Shown here: in pieces, positions 23,492 through 31,501 of the stretch | How positions within the stretch are numbered: the stretch's first letter is position 1 | How the letters are laid out: each line of letters starts with the position of its first letter | NCBI RefSeq assembly: GCF_009739465.1 | Contig: NZ_WHOM01000052.1 | Span: 57,600-110,750, forward strand | Reading direction: 5' to 3' | Length of the DNA: 53,151 bases | Origin: Streptomyces apocyni | Lineage (GTDB): Bacteria; Actinomycetota; Actinomycetes; Streptomycetales; Streptomycetaceae | Made by a program: the position numbers and the translations under genes | Notes under the pieces: model-generated | Databases searched by the model: none | What the model saw: the letters and a program-made list of their open reading frames with translations, nothing else | What the model was told of the DNA's origin: nothing

Positions 23492-24202
23492 ATGGCGGAG
23501 GCAGGGAAGGAAGCAAAGGCGGGTAGTGGGCCGCGGCAGTCGCAGGCGGATCGGCGTGCTCGGTCCCGTGGTGCCCTCCTGGAGGCCGCGGCGCGTGGGC
23601 TGTCCAAGTACGGGTACGCCAACCTGGCCCTGGCGCAGGTGGCCAGCGAGGCCGGGTATACCCGTGGTGCGCTGTACCACCTGTTCGCCAACAAGGAGGA
23701 ACTCGCCCTCGCGGTCGTGCGGTGGGTGGAGGAGACATGGCAGGCCGAGGTCGGACAGCTGGGCGCTGACGAGACCGAACCTGTCGAGGCGCTCCTCGCG
23801 ATCGCGCGGCGGCACGCCGTCTTCTGCCGCCAGGAGGTAGCCCGCGTCATGCTGGTCCTGCGTGTGGAGTTCGCCGAGCGGGAGGACCACCCGGTCGGCC
23901 GGGCGCTCACCGAGGCGGTCGGCCGCGTCACTGTCGAGTGTGCCGATCTGATCGCGGCTGGTCGCGCGAGCGGCTCGATCCCCGCCGGGCCGCCGCCGAC
24001 GGAGACGGCGCAGGCCTACCTCGCGACGCTCGAGGCGCTCGGGATCGAACTCGCCGGGCGCGCCCCGTTCGACGTCGAACTCACCGAACGCGCGACCCGG
24101 GGCGTACTCGGCCTACCGCCCGCCACCGCCACCGCCACCGGCGCGGCCACGGCCACCGAAGAGTCAGCGGTGGCGGCCGTGGGCGACCTGCTTCAGCCCT
24201 GA
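23492..24202 (+). CDS. TetR-family transcriptional regulator
   Basis: A 236-residue repressor. The N-terminal helix-turn-helix spans residues about 20-70 (SRGALLEAAARGLSKYGYAN, then ASEAGYTRGALYHLFANKEE), and the ligand-binding domain fills the rest. The C-terminal tail has an Ala/Thr repeat (PATATATGAATATEE). It is divergent from the 22919-23419 gene across the operator at 23459-23480 and very likely autoregulates. ATG 23492 is used. It is not a good candidate for the CTGACGG operators at 31-48 kb, because its own site is different. Confidence 0.92.
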   Translation: MAEAGKEAKAGSGPRQSQADRRARSRGALLEAAARGLSKYGYANLALAQVASEAGYTRGALYHLFANKEELALAVVRWVEETWQAEVGQLGADETEPVEALLAIARRHAVFCRQEVARVMLVLRVEFAEREDHPVGRALTEAVGRVTVECADLIAAGRASGSIPAGPPPTETAQAYLATLEALGIELAGRAPFDVELTERATRGVLGLPPATATATGAATATEESAVAAVGDLLQP

Positions 24203-24209
24203 AGCCGTG

Positions 24210-24875
24210 TCACTTCCGCCAGAACAGGTGGTGCGTCATGCCGCTCGGGCTGGGGACGACCTCCAGGTGGAACCGGTCGAGCAGCTCATCGGGGGACTCC
24301 CAGAGGCGGATCCCGGACCCGAGCTTCACCGGTGAGACCGCCACATGCAGGGTGTCGACGAGGTCGGCGTCGAGGAACTCCCGGATGGTGGTGGCCCCGC
24401 CACCGAGGCGGACGTCCTTGCCCTGCGCCGCCTTTCTCGCCTGCTCAAGGACCGTGGCCGGGTCGGCGTCGACGAAGTGGAACGTGGTGTCGGAGAGTGT
24501 GAACGAAGGGCGCTCGTGGTGGGTCAGGACGAACACCGGGGTGTGGAAGGGGGGTTCGGCACCCCACCAGCCCTGCCACTCGTGGTCCTGCCAGGGCCCG
24601 CGCTGGGGGCCGAACTTGTTGCGGCCCATGATCTCGGCGCCGATGTTGTGCGCGAAGTCGCGGATGAAGTAGTCGTCGAGGCCCCGGGTTCCCCCGGCGT
24701 CGGCGCGCATGGGCCAGCTCGCCGTGGCGCCTGCCCAGGCGAACAGCCGCTCGGGATCGACATGGCCGAACGGACGCTCGAGGGTCTGGTCCTCACCTGC
24801 GCTGATTCCGTCGCTCGAGACGGTGAAGTTTTGGACTCTCAGTAGCTGAGGCTGAGGCTGGGGCTGAGTAGGCAC
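24210..24875 (-). CDS. RibD/dihydrofolate-reductase-fold protein
   Basis: A 221-residue protein of the dihydrofolate reductase-like family (RibD C-terminal fold), probably an NADPH-dependent reductase of unknown substrate. Visible motifs are NFTVSSDGISAGEDQ, IMGRNKFGPQRGPW (nucleotide-binding region), VLTHHERPS, VRLGGGATTIREFLDADLVDTLHVAVSP and LGSGIRLW. GTG 24875 has AGGAGG five bases upstream, followed by a short QPQPQPQ tract. It ends convergently only seven bases from the TetR gene. Confidence 0.88.
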   Translation of the reverse strand: MPTQPQPQPQLLRVQNFTVSSDGISAGEDQTLERPFGHVDPERLFAWAGATASWPMRADAGGTRGLDDYFIRDFAHNIGAEIMGRNKFGPQRGPWQDHEWQGWWGAEPPFHTPVFVLTHHERPSFTLSDTTFHFVDADPATVLEQARKAAQGKDVRLGGGATTIREFLDADLVDTLHVAVSPVKLGSGIRLWESPDELLDRFHLEVVPSPSGMTHHLFWRK

Positions 24876-24944
24876 CTGTTCCTCCTGTGGCGTCTGGCTG
24901 CAGTTGGTTGCGGTGATGAGACCGTCCGGGACGGCAAAACTCAT

Positions 24945-26129
24945 CTAGCTCGCAGCCGGGTGCAAGACTGCCTCGCCTGTGACCGCGATGCCCGTCTCCT
25001 CGCCGGGCCGTACCCCGGCCGGGCCCGCGACCCGTACCGACACCGGCGTGTCCAGGCCCGGTACCGCGACCGTCACCATCGCGTCGTGGCCGTAGAAGCG
25101 GACGTCGACGACCGTGCCCCGCCTCGAGCCAGCGGCCGACGGTGACGTCATCGTGAGTTGCTCGGGGCGCAGGACGACGATCCCCTGAGCGTGACCATTC
25201 GCAGCGGACGAGGAGGAGGGTGAGGGTGCGGGTGAGGATGTGGGTGTGGGTGTGGGCGCCAGGGGGATCCGGCCCAGCGCCGTGCCGACCGTCGCCCCCT
25301 CCGCCGTGCCCGGCAGCAGCACCGCGTCGCCCACGAAGTCGGCGACCCACGGGTCGGTGGGGCGGCGGTAGACCTCCTCCGGGGTGCCGCACTGGGCGAC
25401 CCGGCCGTCCCGTACGACCGCCACCAGGTCCGCGCAGGACAGCGCCTCCTGCTGGTCGTGGGTGACCAGGACGCCGGTGGAGTTGGTGGCGCGGAGCGCG
25501 GCGCGGACGTCGGCTCGTACGCCTGCCCGCAGCGCGCTGTCCAGTGCGTTGAAGGGCTCGTCCAGGAGGACGATGACGGGGGCGGGGGCCAGCGCGCGGG
25601 CCAGGGCGACGCGTTGTTGCTGGCCGCCGGAGAGTTCGTGCGGCATGCGCGTGCCGTAGCCGGGAAGGCCGACCAGGTCGAGCATCTCCTCGGTGCGTAC
25701 GCGGCGTTCGGCGCGCGGGGTGTGGGTCAGGCCGAAGGCCACGTTGCGGGCCACGGTCAAGTGCGGGAAGAGCGCGCCTTCCTGGGGGACGATGCCGATC
25801 CGGCGCTGCTCGGGCGGCAGGTGCTGCCCGCCGGGCCCGGCGACGACCTCGCCGCCGACCTCGACCGTGCCCCCGTCGGCGCGCAGGAAGCCCGCGACGA
25901 TCCGCAGCATCGTGGTTTTGCCGCAGCCGGACGGGCCGAGTACGGCGGCCAGTTGCCCGGCGGGCACAGTGAGGTCGAGGCCGTCCAGGACCCGCTCCCG
26001 CTCGCCCGTGCCGTAGGACTTGGTGAGTCCGGTGATCCGCAGGTCACTCGTGGCGGCCCGTGGCTTCATGGGCGATCCCTTCGCGGCCGGTGGCTTCGTG
26101 GGCGATGGCTTCGCGGCCCGTGGCTTCAT
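24945..26129 (-). CDS. iron(III) ABC transporter ATPase (FbpC-like)
   Basis: A 394-residue importer ATPase. It has Walker A GPSGCGKTTM, the Q-loop region, signature LSGGQQQRVALARAL, Walker B VIVLLDEPFNALD, the H-loop VTHDQQEAL and a C-terminal TOBE-like domain. ATG 26129 overlaps the permease stop codon (ATGA) with GGAAGG upstream. Its N-terminus carries a duplicated basic leader (MKPRAAKPSPTK, MKPRAATSDL), so ATG 26069 is an alternative. A Thr/Pro/Ser-rich insert (PTPTPTSSPAPSPSSSS) precedes the TOBE domain. It is the third gene of the DmdR-box-controlled operon. Confidence 0.92.
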   Translation of the reverse strand: MKPRAAKPSPTKPPAAKGSPMKPRAATSDLRITGLTKSYGTGERERVLDGLDLTVPAGQLAAVLGPSGCGKTTMLRIVAGFLRADGGTVEVGGEVVAGPGGQHLPPEQRRIGIVPQEGALFPHLTVARNVAFGLTHTPRAERRVRTEEMLDLVGLPGYGTRMPHELSGGQQQRVALARALAPAPVIVLLDEPFNALDSALRAGVRADVRAALRATNSTGVLVTHDQQEALSCADLVAVVRDGRVAQCGTPEEVYRRPTDPWVADFVGDAVLLPGTAEGATVGTALGRIPLAPTPTPTSSPAPSPSSSSAANGHAQGIVVLRPEQLTMTSPSAAGSRRGTVVDVRFYGHDAMVTVAVPGLDTPVSVRVAGPAGVRPGEETGIAVTGEAVLHPAAS

Positions 26130-27844
26130 GAGCGGTGCCTTCCGAGGAGGTACGACGGGACGGCGGCGATCAGGATGAGGACGGCGGCATACGGCGCGGC
26201 GGCGGCGTACGACGCGGTCTCGGTCTCCGTCCACAGGCGGGTGGCGAGGGTGTCCATGCCGGTAGGGCGCAGCAGCAGCGTCGCCGGGAGTTCCTTCATG
26301 CAGACGACGAAGGCGAGCGCGGCCCCGGCGGCGATCCCCGGCGCGGCCAGCGGCACCGTGACCTCGCGCAGGACCCGCAGCGGGCCCCGGCCCAGCGAGC
26401 GGGCGACGTCCTCCAGCACCGGGGGCGCCTGCAGTACGGCGGCCCGGGTCGCGCCGACGGCGACCGGCAGGAACAACACGGCGTACGCGGCGATGAGGAG
26501 CGGGAGTTCCTGGTAGACGGGGTACGCGTAGCGGACCGCGAGGAAGACCAGGGAGAGGGCGACGGTGATACCGGGTACGGCGTGACCGGCGTAGGCGGCC
26601 TGCTCGAGCAGATGCGCGGCGCGCCCCCGGTAGCGGGCCGCGAGCACCCCGACGGGCAGCGCGAGCGCGGCGGTGAGGACGGCGCCCAGCGCGGCGACGT
26701 ACAGCGTGGTCCAGCCGGTCTCCAGCAGCCGCGCCGGGTCCCAGGTGCGGGAGTTGCCGACGGACAGCCAGTACGCGAGGGTCCCGGCCGGGAAGAGCAC
26801 CCCGGCCGCGGCGACCAGCGAGCACCAGCCGAGCGCGGGCACCGTGAACGCGCCCAGGCGGGTCGGGGCAGCGGGCCGCGCGGCGCCCCCACCGGTACGG
26901 GAGTGGCCCGCGCGGCCCCGGGTGCGGGCCTCGGCGGCGACCAGGAGCACCGTCATCAGGACCAGGACGACGCTGAGCGCGGCGGCCGGAGTCCGGTCGA
27001 AGCTGGCCTTGTACGAGGTGTGGATGGCCTGCGTGAACGTCTCGTACCGCATGATCGACACCGCGCCGAAGTCGGACAGCACATACAGCGCGACCAGCAG
27101 TCCGCCACCGGCTGCCGCGGGCCGCAGTTGGGGCAGCGTGACGCGCAGGAAGGTGCTCAGCGCGCCGTGCCCGAGCGAGCGCGCGGCCTCCTCCTGCGCC
27201 GGGTCGATGCCGCGCAGCGCGGCGGCGACCGGGAGATAGACGTACGGGTAGCTGACCAGGGTGAGCGCTAGGGCCGCGCCGGTGAAACCGGTGGCGCGGT
27301 CGGGCGATGCGGAGGTCCAGGCGAAGGCCGCGACGTAGCTCGGTACGGCGAGCGGCAGCGTGGCCAGCACCGACCAGGCCCGGGCGCCGGGCAGGGCGGT
27401 CCGTACCGTCAGCCAGGCCAGCGAGATCCCGAGCAGCAGGCAGCCGCCGACGACCACCGCCGCGAGCCCCACGCTGCGGCCGAGCAGTTCGACGGTGCGC
27501 TCGGTGGCGACGACGTCCCAGGCGAAGCCGGGGCCGTGCTCCAGCGCCCGTACGCCCAGGTAGATCAGCGGTAGCAGGGCCAGCGCGGCGGCCGCGCTGG
27601 CGGCCGCGAGCAGCAGAAACGGCGGTCGGCGGCCAGTTCCACCACCCGAGCCCCCGCGTCCACCACGTCCCGGCCGTTCACGTCCCGGCCGTTCACGCCC
27701 CGCCCTTCCGCCGCGCCACTCCAACAGTCCCCCGGCGCGCCCGCGCCCGGACGGCGCCGAAGCGCCGCCCGGGCGTGAGGTGGTGCGACCGGGTTCCGAT
27801 GGGGCGTTGGTCGCGCTGGTGCCCCCGGTCCCCGCGTTGCTCAT
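26126..27844 (-). CDS. iron(III) ABC transporter permease (FbpB-like)
   Basis: A 572-residue fused permease with two membrane modules of about six helices. Each carries the inner-membrane EAA-type loop (EEAARSLGHGALSTFLRVTLP and LEDVARSLGRGPLRVLREVTV, 20 residues or so each). About 75 residues of Gly/Arg-rich N-terminus precede the first helix, including a GRERP duplication. It lies 7 bases after the binding-protein gene and overlaps the ATPase gene, so the operon order is binding protein, permease, ATPase. Confidence 0.92.
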   Translation of the reverse strand: MSNAGTGGTSATNAPSEPGRTTSRPGGASAPSGRGRAGGLLEWRGGRAGRERPGRERPGRGGRGGSGGGTGRRPPFLLLAAASAAAALALLPLIYLGVRALEHGPGFAWDVVATERTVELLGRSVGLAAVVVGGCLLLGISLAWLTVRTALPGARAWSVLATLPLAVPSYVAAFAWTSASPDRATGFTGAALALTLVSYPYVYLPVAAALRGIDPAQEEAARSLGHGALSTFLRVTLPQLRPAAAGGGLLVALYVLSDFGAVSIMRYETFTQAIHTSYKASFDRTPAAALSVVLVLMTVLLVAAEARTRGRAGHSRTGGGAARPAAPTRLGAFTVPALGWCSLVAAAGVLFPAGTLAYWLSVGNSRTWDPARLLETGWTTLYVAALGAVLTAALALPVGVLAARYRGRAAHLLEQAAYAGHAVPGITVALSLVFLAVRYAYPVYQELPLLIAAYAVLFLPVAVGATRAAVLQAPPVLEDVARSLGRGPLRVLREVTVPLAAPGIAAGAALAFVVCMKELPATLLLRPTGMDTLATRLWTETETASYAAAAPYAAVLILIAAVPSYLLGRHRS

Positions 27845-27851
27845 CTCGGTA

Positions 27852-28928
27852 TCAGACCATTCCGGCTTCCTGAAGCATCTTCAGGGTCTGCTCCAGGGAC
27901 TCCAGCTTGCTCAGGTCGATGTCGGGAGCGTCGATGGAGTCCAGCGGCGGCAGCCCCTCGACGTTGCTCTTCACGCCAGCGGCGACCGGGTACTCCTTGG
28001 TCTCGTCGCTGAAGTACGTCTGCGCTTCCTCGGAGAGCAGGAAGTCGACGGCCTTCTCGGCGGCGGCGCTCTCGCCACTGCCCTTGAGGACGCCGACGCC
28101 CGCGACGTTCACCAGCGCGCCCGCGTCGCCCTTGGTCGGGTAGTGCAGCTTGGCCTTGACCTTGTCGGCGCCCTCTTCGGCGACCTTCTCGTACCAGTAG
28201 TAGTGGTTGATCAGGCCCAGCTCGGCCTTGCCGTCGTTGACGGCGGCGAGCACCGGGGTGTTCTTCTCGTACACCTGCGGGTCGTTGGCCTTGAAGTCCT
28301 TGAGCCACTTGCGGGTGGCGTCGTCACCCTCGAGGACGCGCATACCGGTGACGAACGCCTGGAAGGAGGCGTTGGTCGGGGCGTAGGCGACCTTGCCCTT
28401 CCACTCGGGCTTGGTCAGGTCGTGCACGCTGTCCGGGACCTTCTTGACCTTCGCCGGGTCGTACGCGATGACCCGGGCGCGCCCGGAGACGCCGACCCAG
28501 CTGCCGTCCTCGGCGCGGAACGCCTTGTCGACCTTGTCCAGGGATGCCTGCGGCAGGTCCGCGAGGCGGCCCTCCTTGGCCAGCGCGCCCAGCGCACCGG
28601 CGTCCTGGGACAGGAACAGGTCGGCATCGGTCTTGCCGCCCTCCTCCAGGAGCTGGGCGGCGAGCTCGGCGCTGCCGCCGTAGCGGACCTCGACCTTGTT
28701 GCCGGTGGCCTTCTCCAGCTTCTCCAAGAGGGGGGCGATCAGGTCCTCGTTGCGGCCGGAGTAGATGGTCAGGGTCTGGCCGGAGGCCTTGTCCTTGGCC
28801 TTCGTACCGGAGTCGGAGCCGGAGCCGGTGTCGGAGTCCTTGTCGTTGCCGCCGCAGGCGGCCATGAGCGGGGCGAGGAGTGCGACCGCGGCGACGGCGG
28901 TGATGCTGCGAGCGGTGGGGCGTCTCAT
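27852..28928 (-). CDS. iron(III)-binding lipoprotein of the ABC transporter (FbpA-like)
   Basis: A 358-residue substrate-binding protein. It has a lipoprotein signal (VAAVALLAPLMAACGG, cysteine near residue 25). The mature protein matches the ferric-binding class: QTLTIYSGRNEDLIAPLLEK, DLFLSQDAGALGALAKEGRL, VSGRARVIAYDPAKV, INHYYWYEKVAEEG (paired tyrosines that ligate Fe(III) in this family) and VAGVGVLKGSG. It is the first gene after the iron box and promoter at 28964-28993. Confidence 0.93.
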   Translation of the reverse strand: MRRPTARSITAVAAVALLAPLMAACGGNDKDSDTGSGSDSGTKAKDKASGQTLTIYSGRNEDLIAPLLEKLEKATGNKVEVRYGGSAELAAQLLEEGGKTDADLFLSQDAGALGALAKEGRLADLPQASLDKVDKAFRAEDGSWVGVSGRARVIAYDPAKVKKVPDSVHDLTKPEWKGKVAYAPTNASFQAFVTGMRVLEGDDATRKWLKDFKANDPQVYEKNTPVLAAVNDGKAELGLINHYYWYEKVAEEGADKVKAKLHYPTKGDAGALVNVAGVGVLKGSGESAAAEKAVDFLLSEEAQTYFSDETKEYPVAAGVKSNVEGLPPLDSIDAPDIDLSKLESLEQTLKMLQEAGMV

Positions 28929-28963
28929 GGGTGGTGCCTTCCTCGGAGTCTGTGAGCCCCCTA

Positions 28964-28993
28964 TAGATAAGGTGTGCCTAACCTAAGGGTCAA
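28964..28993 (-). promoter_or_regulatory. iron-box promoter of the iron transporter operon
   Basis: On the minus strand, -35 TTGACC (28988-28993) and -10 TATCTA (28964-28969) are separated by exactly 18 bases. That spacer is largely filled by a 19-bp iron box (28968-28986, plus strand TAAGGTGTGCCTAACCTAA), which matches the DmdR/IdeR consensus TTAGGTTAGGCTAACCTAA at 15 of 19 positions. Fe-loaded DmdR1 bound here would block RNA polymerase. Confidence 0.85.
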
Positions 28994-29140
28994 GTGTTAT
29001 GGGTGCTCGTGTCCAATCCGAGATGTAGCGGAACCTCACCGGCTGTGACACAAACCCGCACCACTGCGGCCCTGGCGGCGGATGCGCGACGTACGCTCCG
29101 ACGAGACCGACGACGTGCATCACCGAGCAGTGAGGCTGAG

Positions 29141-29659
29141 ATGGACAGCGCAGAGTACGAGCGCAGGATCGCCGCCCGTTTCGCGAACTTCGACCAGGAC
29201 CGCAACGGCTACATCGCCCGTGAAGACTTCGGCACCGCCGCCAAGGCGCTGCTCGCCGAGTTCGGCACGCCGGCCCGTAGCGACAAGGGCCAGTCGCTGT
29301 ACATCGGCGCCGAGGCGCTCTGGCAGGGCATGGCGGGCATCGCGGATGTGGACGGCGACCAGCGGGTCTCTCGCGACGAGTTCGTCACCGGAGCGGTGAA
29401 GCGCCTACGGGACAACCCCGAGCGCTTCGCCGAGATCGCCCGCCCCTTCCTCCGTGGCGCGATCGCCGTAGCCGACGAAGACGGCCAGGGCGCCACCGCC
29501 GAGGCCGCCGAACGCGCGCTGCGGGCCCTTGGCGTGGCCCCCGAGGCAGCGGCGACGGCGGCGAAGGCGCTGTTGGACGGCAACGGCCGCATCGCGACGG
29601 AGGACCGCGTACTGGCCGCCTTCGCGGCGTACTTCACCACGCCTGAGCCGGAGGAGTGA
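29141..29659 (+). CDS. EF-hand calcium-binding protein
   Basis: A 172-residue cytosolic calcium-binding protein like calerythrin. Two canonical EF-hand loops are visible: DQDRNGYIARED near residue 18 and DVDGDQRVSRDE near 69. Two degenerate ones follow (DEDGQGATAEAA and DGNGRIATED). It is alone, divergent from the iron transporter operon. Calcium buffering or sensing is inferred from the family. Confidence 0.93.
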   Translation: MDSAEYERRIAARFANFDQDRNGYIAREDFGTAAKALLAEFGTPARSDKGQSLYIGAEALWQGMAGIADVDGDQRVSRDEFVTGAVKRLRDNPERFAEIARPFLRGAIAVADEDGQGATAEAAERALRALGVAPEAAATAAKALLDGNGRIATEDRVLAAFAAYFTTPEPEE

Positions 29660-29728
29660 GTCGGAGGCGTGAGGTGGGGCTTCACGGGCGCCACCCGCAC
29701 CACCCGCACCACCCGGCCGGAGTCAGGC

Positions 29729-31357
29729 CTACCTCTCCGCGGACGGCCCTCCGGGCGGTGCCCCGAACCGCTCCCGCAGTTTGTACTTGAGGACCTTGCG
29801 CAGGGTCTCGTTGCGGGGGAGCGCGGCCACCAGCTCCAACTGCTCTGGGAGCTTGTGTACGGACAGGCCCGCCTCGCGGAGGTAGGCCGTGATCTCGGGC
29901 AGCGTCAACTCGGGTGCGTGCGGCGGCTGTTCGACGACCGCGCAGACGCGTTCCCCGCGCTCCGCGTCCGGGAGGCCGATGACCGCCGCGTCACCGACGG
30001 CGGGGTGCTGGTGGAGCAGGTTCTCTATCTCCGTGGCGGAGATGTTCTCGCCCTTGCGGATGATGACGTCCTTGAGGCGACCGGTGAGGACCAGGTGGCC
30101 GCTCGCGGTGAGGCGGCCCAGGTCGCCGGTGATGAGGAAGCCGTCCGCGTCGAAGGCGGCGGCGGTCTGGGCCGGGTCGAGGTAGCCGCGGCAGACGGCC
30201 TCGCCGCGTAGGCGTACCTCGCCCTCGGTGCCGGTGGCGAGCGGTTTGCCCTCCGGGTCCGTGATGCGGATCTCCATGCCGGGCGGGGGGCGGCCCTCGG
30301 TGGTGGCCAGGTTCACCCGGGTGTCGTCCGGGGAGCCCATGGTGATCATCGGGACCTCGGTCATGCCGTAGCCGTGCGTGAGTTGGCAGCCCAGCTCCGC
30401 GCGGACCGCATCGTAGAGCTCCGGTGGCTTGGGCGCGCCACCGCCCGCCAGGAGCCGCAGGGTGGGGATCAGTGGCTGGCCGGTCGGCTGTTTGCGCTGC
30501 TCGGCCAGGAACATGGAGTAGAAGGCCGTGGAGCCGCCCGCCGTCGTCACTCCGTGCCTGCGGTAGCCGTCCAGCGCGTCCGGGAGGACGAACTTCTCGA
30601 AGAGGACGGCGGGGAACCCGTACAACAGGAGCATCACCAGGTAGTCGGGCCCGCCGATGTGCGCGAAGGGGAAGGCGATGGAGCCGATGTCGTCTCCCGA
30701 CAGGCGCAGCGCGTGCGCCAGGCAGGAGCCGCCCGCGATGAGGGAACGGTCGGTGTGCAGTACGCCCTTGGGGTCGGAGGTCGTCCCCGAGGTCCAGTAG
30801 ATCCAGCGCACCTCCGTCCCGGAGGTGGGTGTGGGTGTGGGTGTTGGGGTGCGGGGGAGTACGGACGGGTCGCCGTCCGGCAGCGTGTCGTACGCCGCGA
30901 AGATGCCGCGCGCGCCGAGTCGCCGGGCCATCGCCGTATGGTCGAAGCCCCGCCACATCCCGGGCGAGCCGAAGAAGTCCGCGCCGGACTCGCGCAGCGC
31001 GAAGCCCACCTCACGGTCCCGGTAGAAGGGGATCAGCGGGGTCTGGACCGCGCCTATGCGGGTCAGCGCGGCGGAGAGCAGCACGGTCTCGATGCGGGTG
31101 GGCAGCTGCCAGGCCACCACCGTGCCGGGGCGTACGCCCATGTCGTACAGGCCCGCCGCGACGCGCTCCGCGCGGGTCCGCAGCTCACCGAAGGTCAGGG
31201 CCCGGTCGTCGGCGGGGTCGGCCTCGGCCTGGATCAGGGCGGCGCGGTCCGGGGTGAGTGCGGCGCGCCGGCTGATCAGTTCCCAGAGGGTGGGCGACGC
31301 GTCCAGCGTGTGGGCGTGTGCGTCGGCGTGTGCGGTGTCGTCGTCGCTGGCGCTCAT
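29729..31357 (-). CDS. acyl-CoA synthetase (AMP-forming, FadD type)
   Basis: A 542-residue class I adenylating enzyme that activates a carboxylic acid to its CoA thioester, probably the entry step of the catabolic island. Core motifs are YWTSGTTSDPKGVLHT (A3), HGYGMTEVP (A5), FLITGDLG (A7), LTGRLKDVIIRKGENISATE (A8) and the C-terminal lysine region RNETLRKVLKYKLRE (A10). Overall it resembles cyclohexanecarboxylate/medium-chain acid ligases rather than acetate ligases. A TPTPTPTPT run sits in a loop just before A3. ATG 31357 has GGAGGG upstream and operator A (31374-31388) just beyond. Confidence 0.92.
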   Translation of the reverse strand: MSASDDDTAHADAHAHTLDASPTLWELISRRAALTPDRAALIQAEADPADDRALTFGELRTRAERVAAGLYDMGVRPGTVVAWQLPTRIETVLLSAALTRIGAVQTPLIPFYRDREVGFALRESGADFFGSPGMWRGFDHTAMARRLGARGIFAAYDTLPDGDPSVLPRTPTPTPTPTSGTEVRWIYWTSGTTSDPKGVLHTDRSLIAGGSCLAHALRLSGDDIGSIAFPFAHIGGPDYLVMLLLYGFPAVLFEKFVLPDALDGYRRHGVTTAGGSTAFYSMFLAEQRKQPTGQPLIPTLRLLAGGGAPKPPELYDAVRAELGCQLTHGYGMTEVPMITMGSPDDTRVNLATTEGRPPPGMEIRITDPEGKPLATGTEGEVRLRGEAVCRGYLDPAQTAAAFDADGFLITGDLGRLTASGHLVLTGRLKDVIIRKGENISATEIENLLHQHPAVGDAAVIGLPDAERGERVCAVVEQPPHAPELTLPEITAYLREAGLSVHKLPEQLELVAALPRNETLRKVLKYKLRERFGAPPGGPSAER

Positions 31358-31373
31358 CGCGAACCCTCCGTAA

Positions 31374-31388
31374 CTGATGGGCTGTCAG
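31374..31388. promoter_or_regulatory. CTGACGG-type operator A
   Basis: CTGATGGGCTGTCAG is a 15-bp palindrome of the repeated family. It lies 17-31 bases before the acyl-CoA synthetase start and just past a minus-strand promoter (TGGACC 31423-31428, 17-bp spacer, TACGCT 31400-31405), so it covers the start of transcription. Confidence 0.75.
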
Positions 31389-31451
31389 ATTGTGGCGAGA
31401 GCGTAGGCCTCGGCGCCTTGTCGGTCCAGACCTCGGAGGGCTAGCCTCTTT

Positions 31452-31466
31452 CTGACGGTCCATCAG
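31452..31466. promoter_or_regulatory. CTGACGG-type operator B
   Basis: CTGACGGTCCATCAG lies 36-50 bases before the amidohydrolase start, overlapping the predicted transcription start of a plus-strand promoter (TTGTCG 31418-31423, TAGCCT 31442-31447, 18-bp spacer). Confidence 0.8.
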
Positions 31467-31501
31467 ATACGTCCGGCAGTTACGCCGAAGAGGGGAACCC
31501 G

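Noticed and set aside
23492..24202. TetR protein as regulator of the CTGACGG operators
   Set aside because: It has its own well-formed operator of a different sequence, and none of the CTGACGG sites is near its gene.
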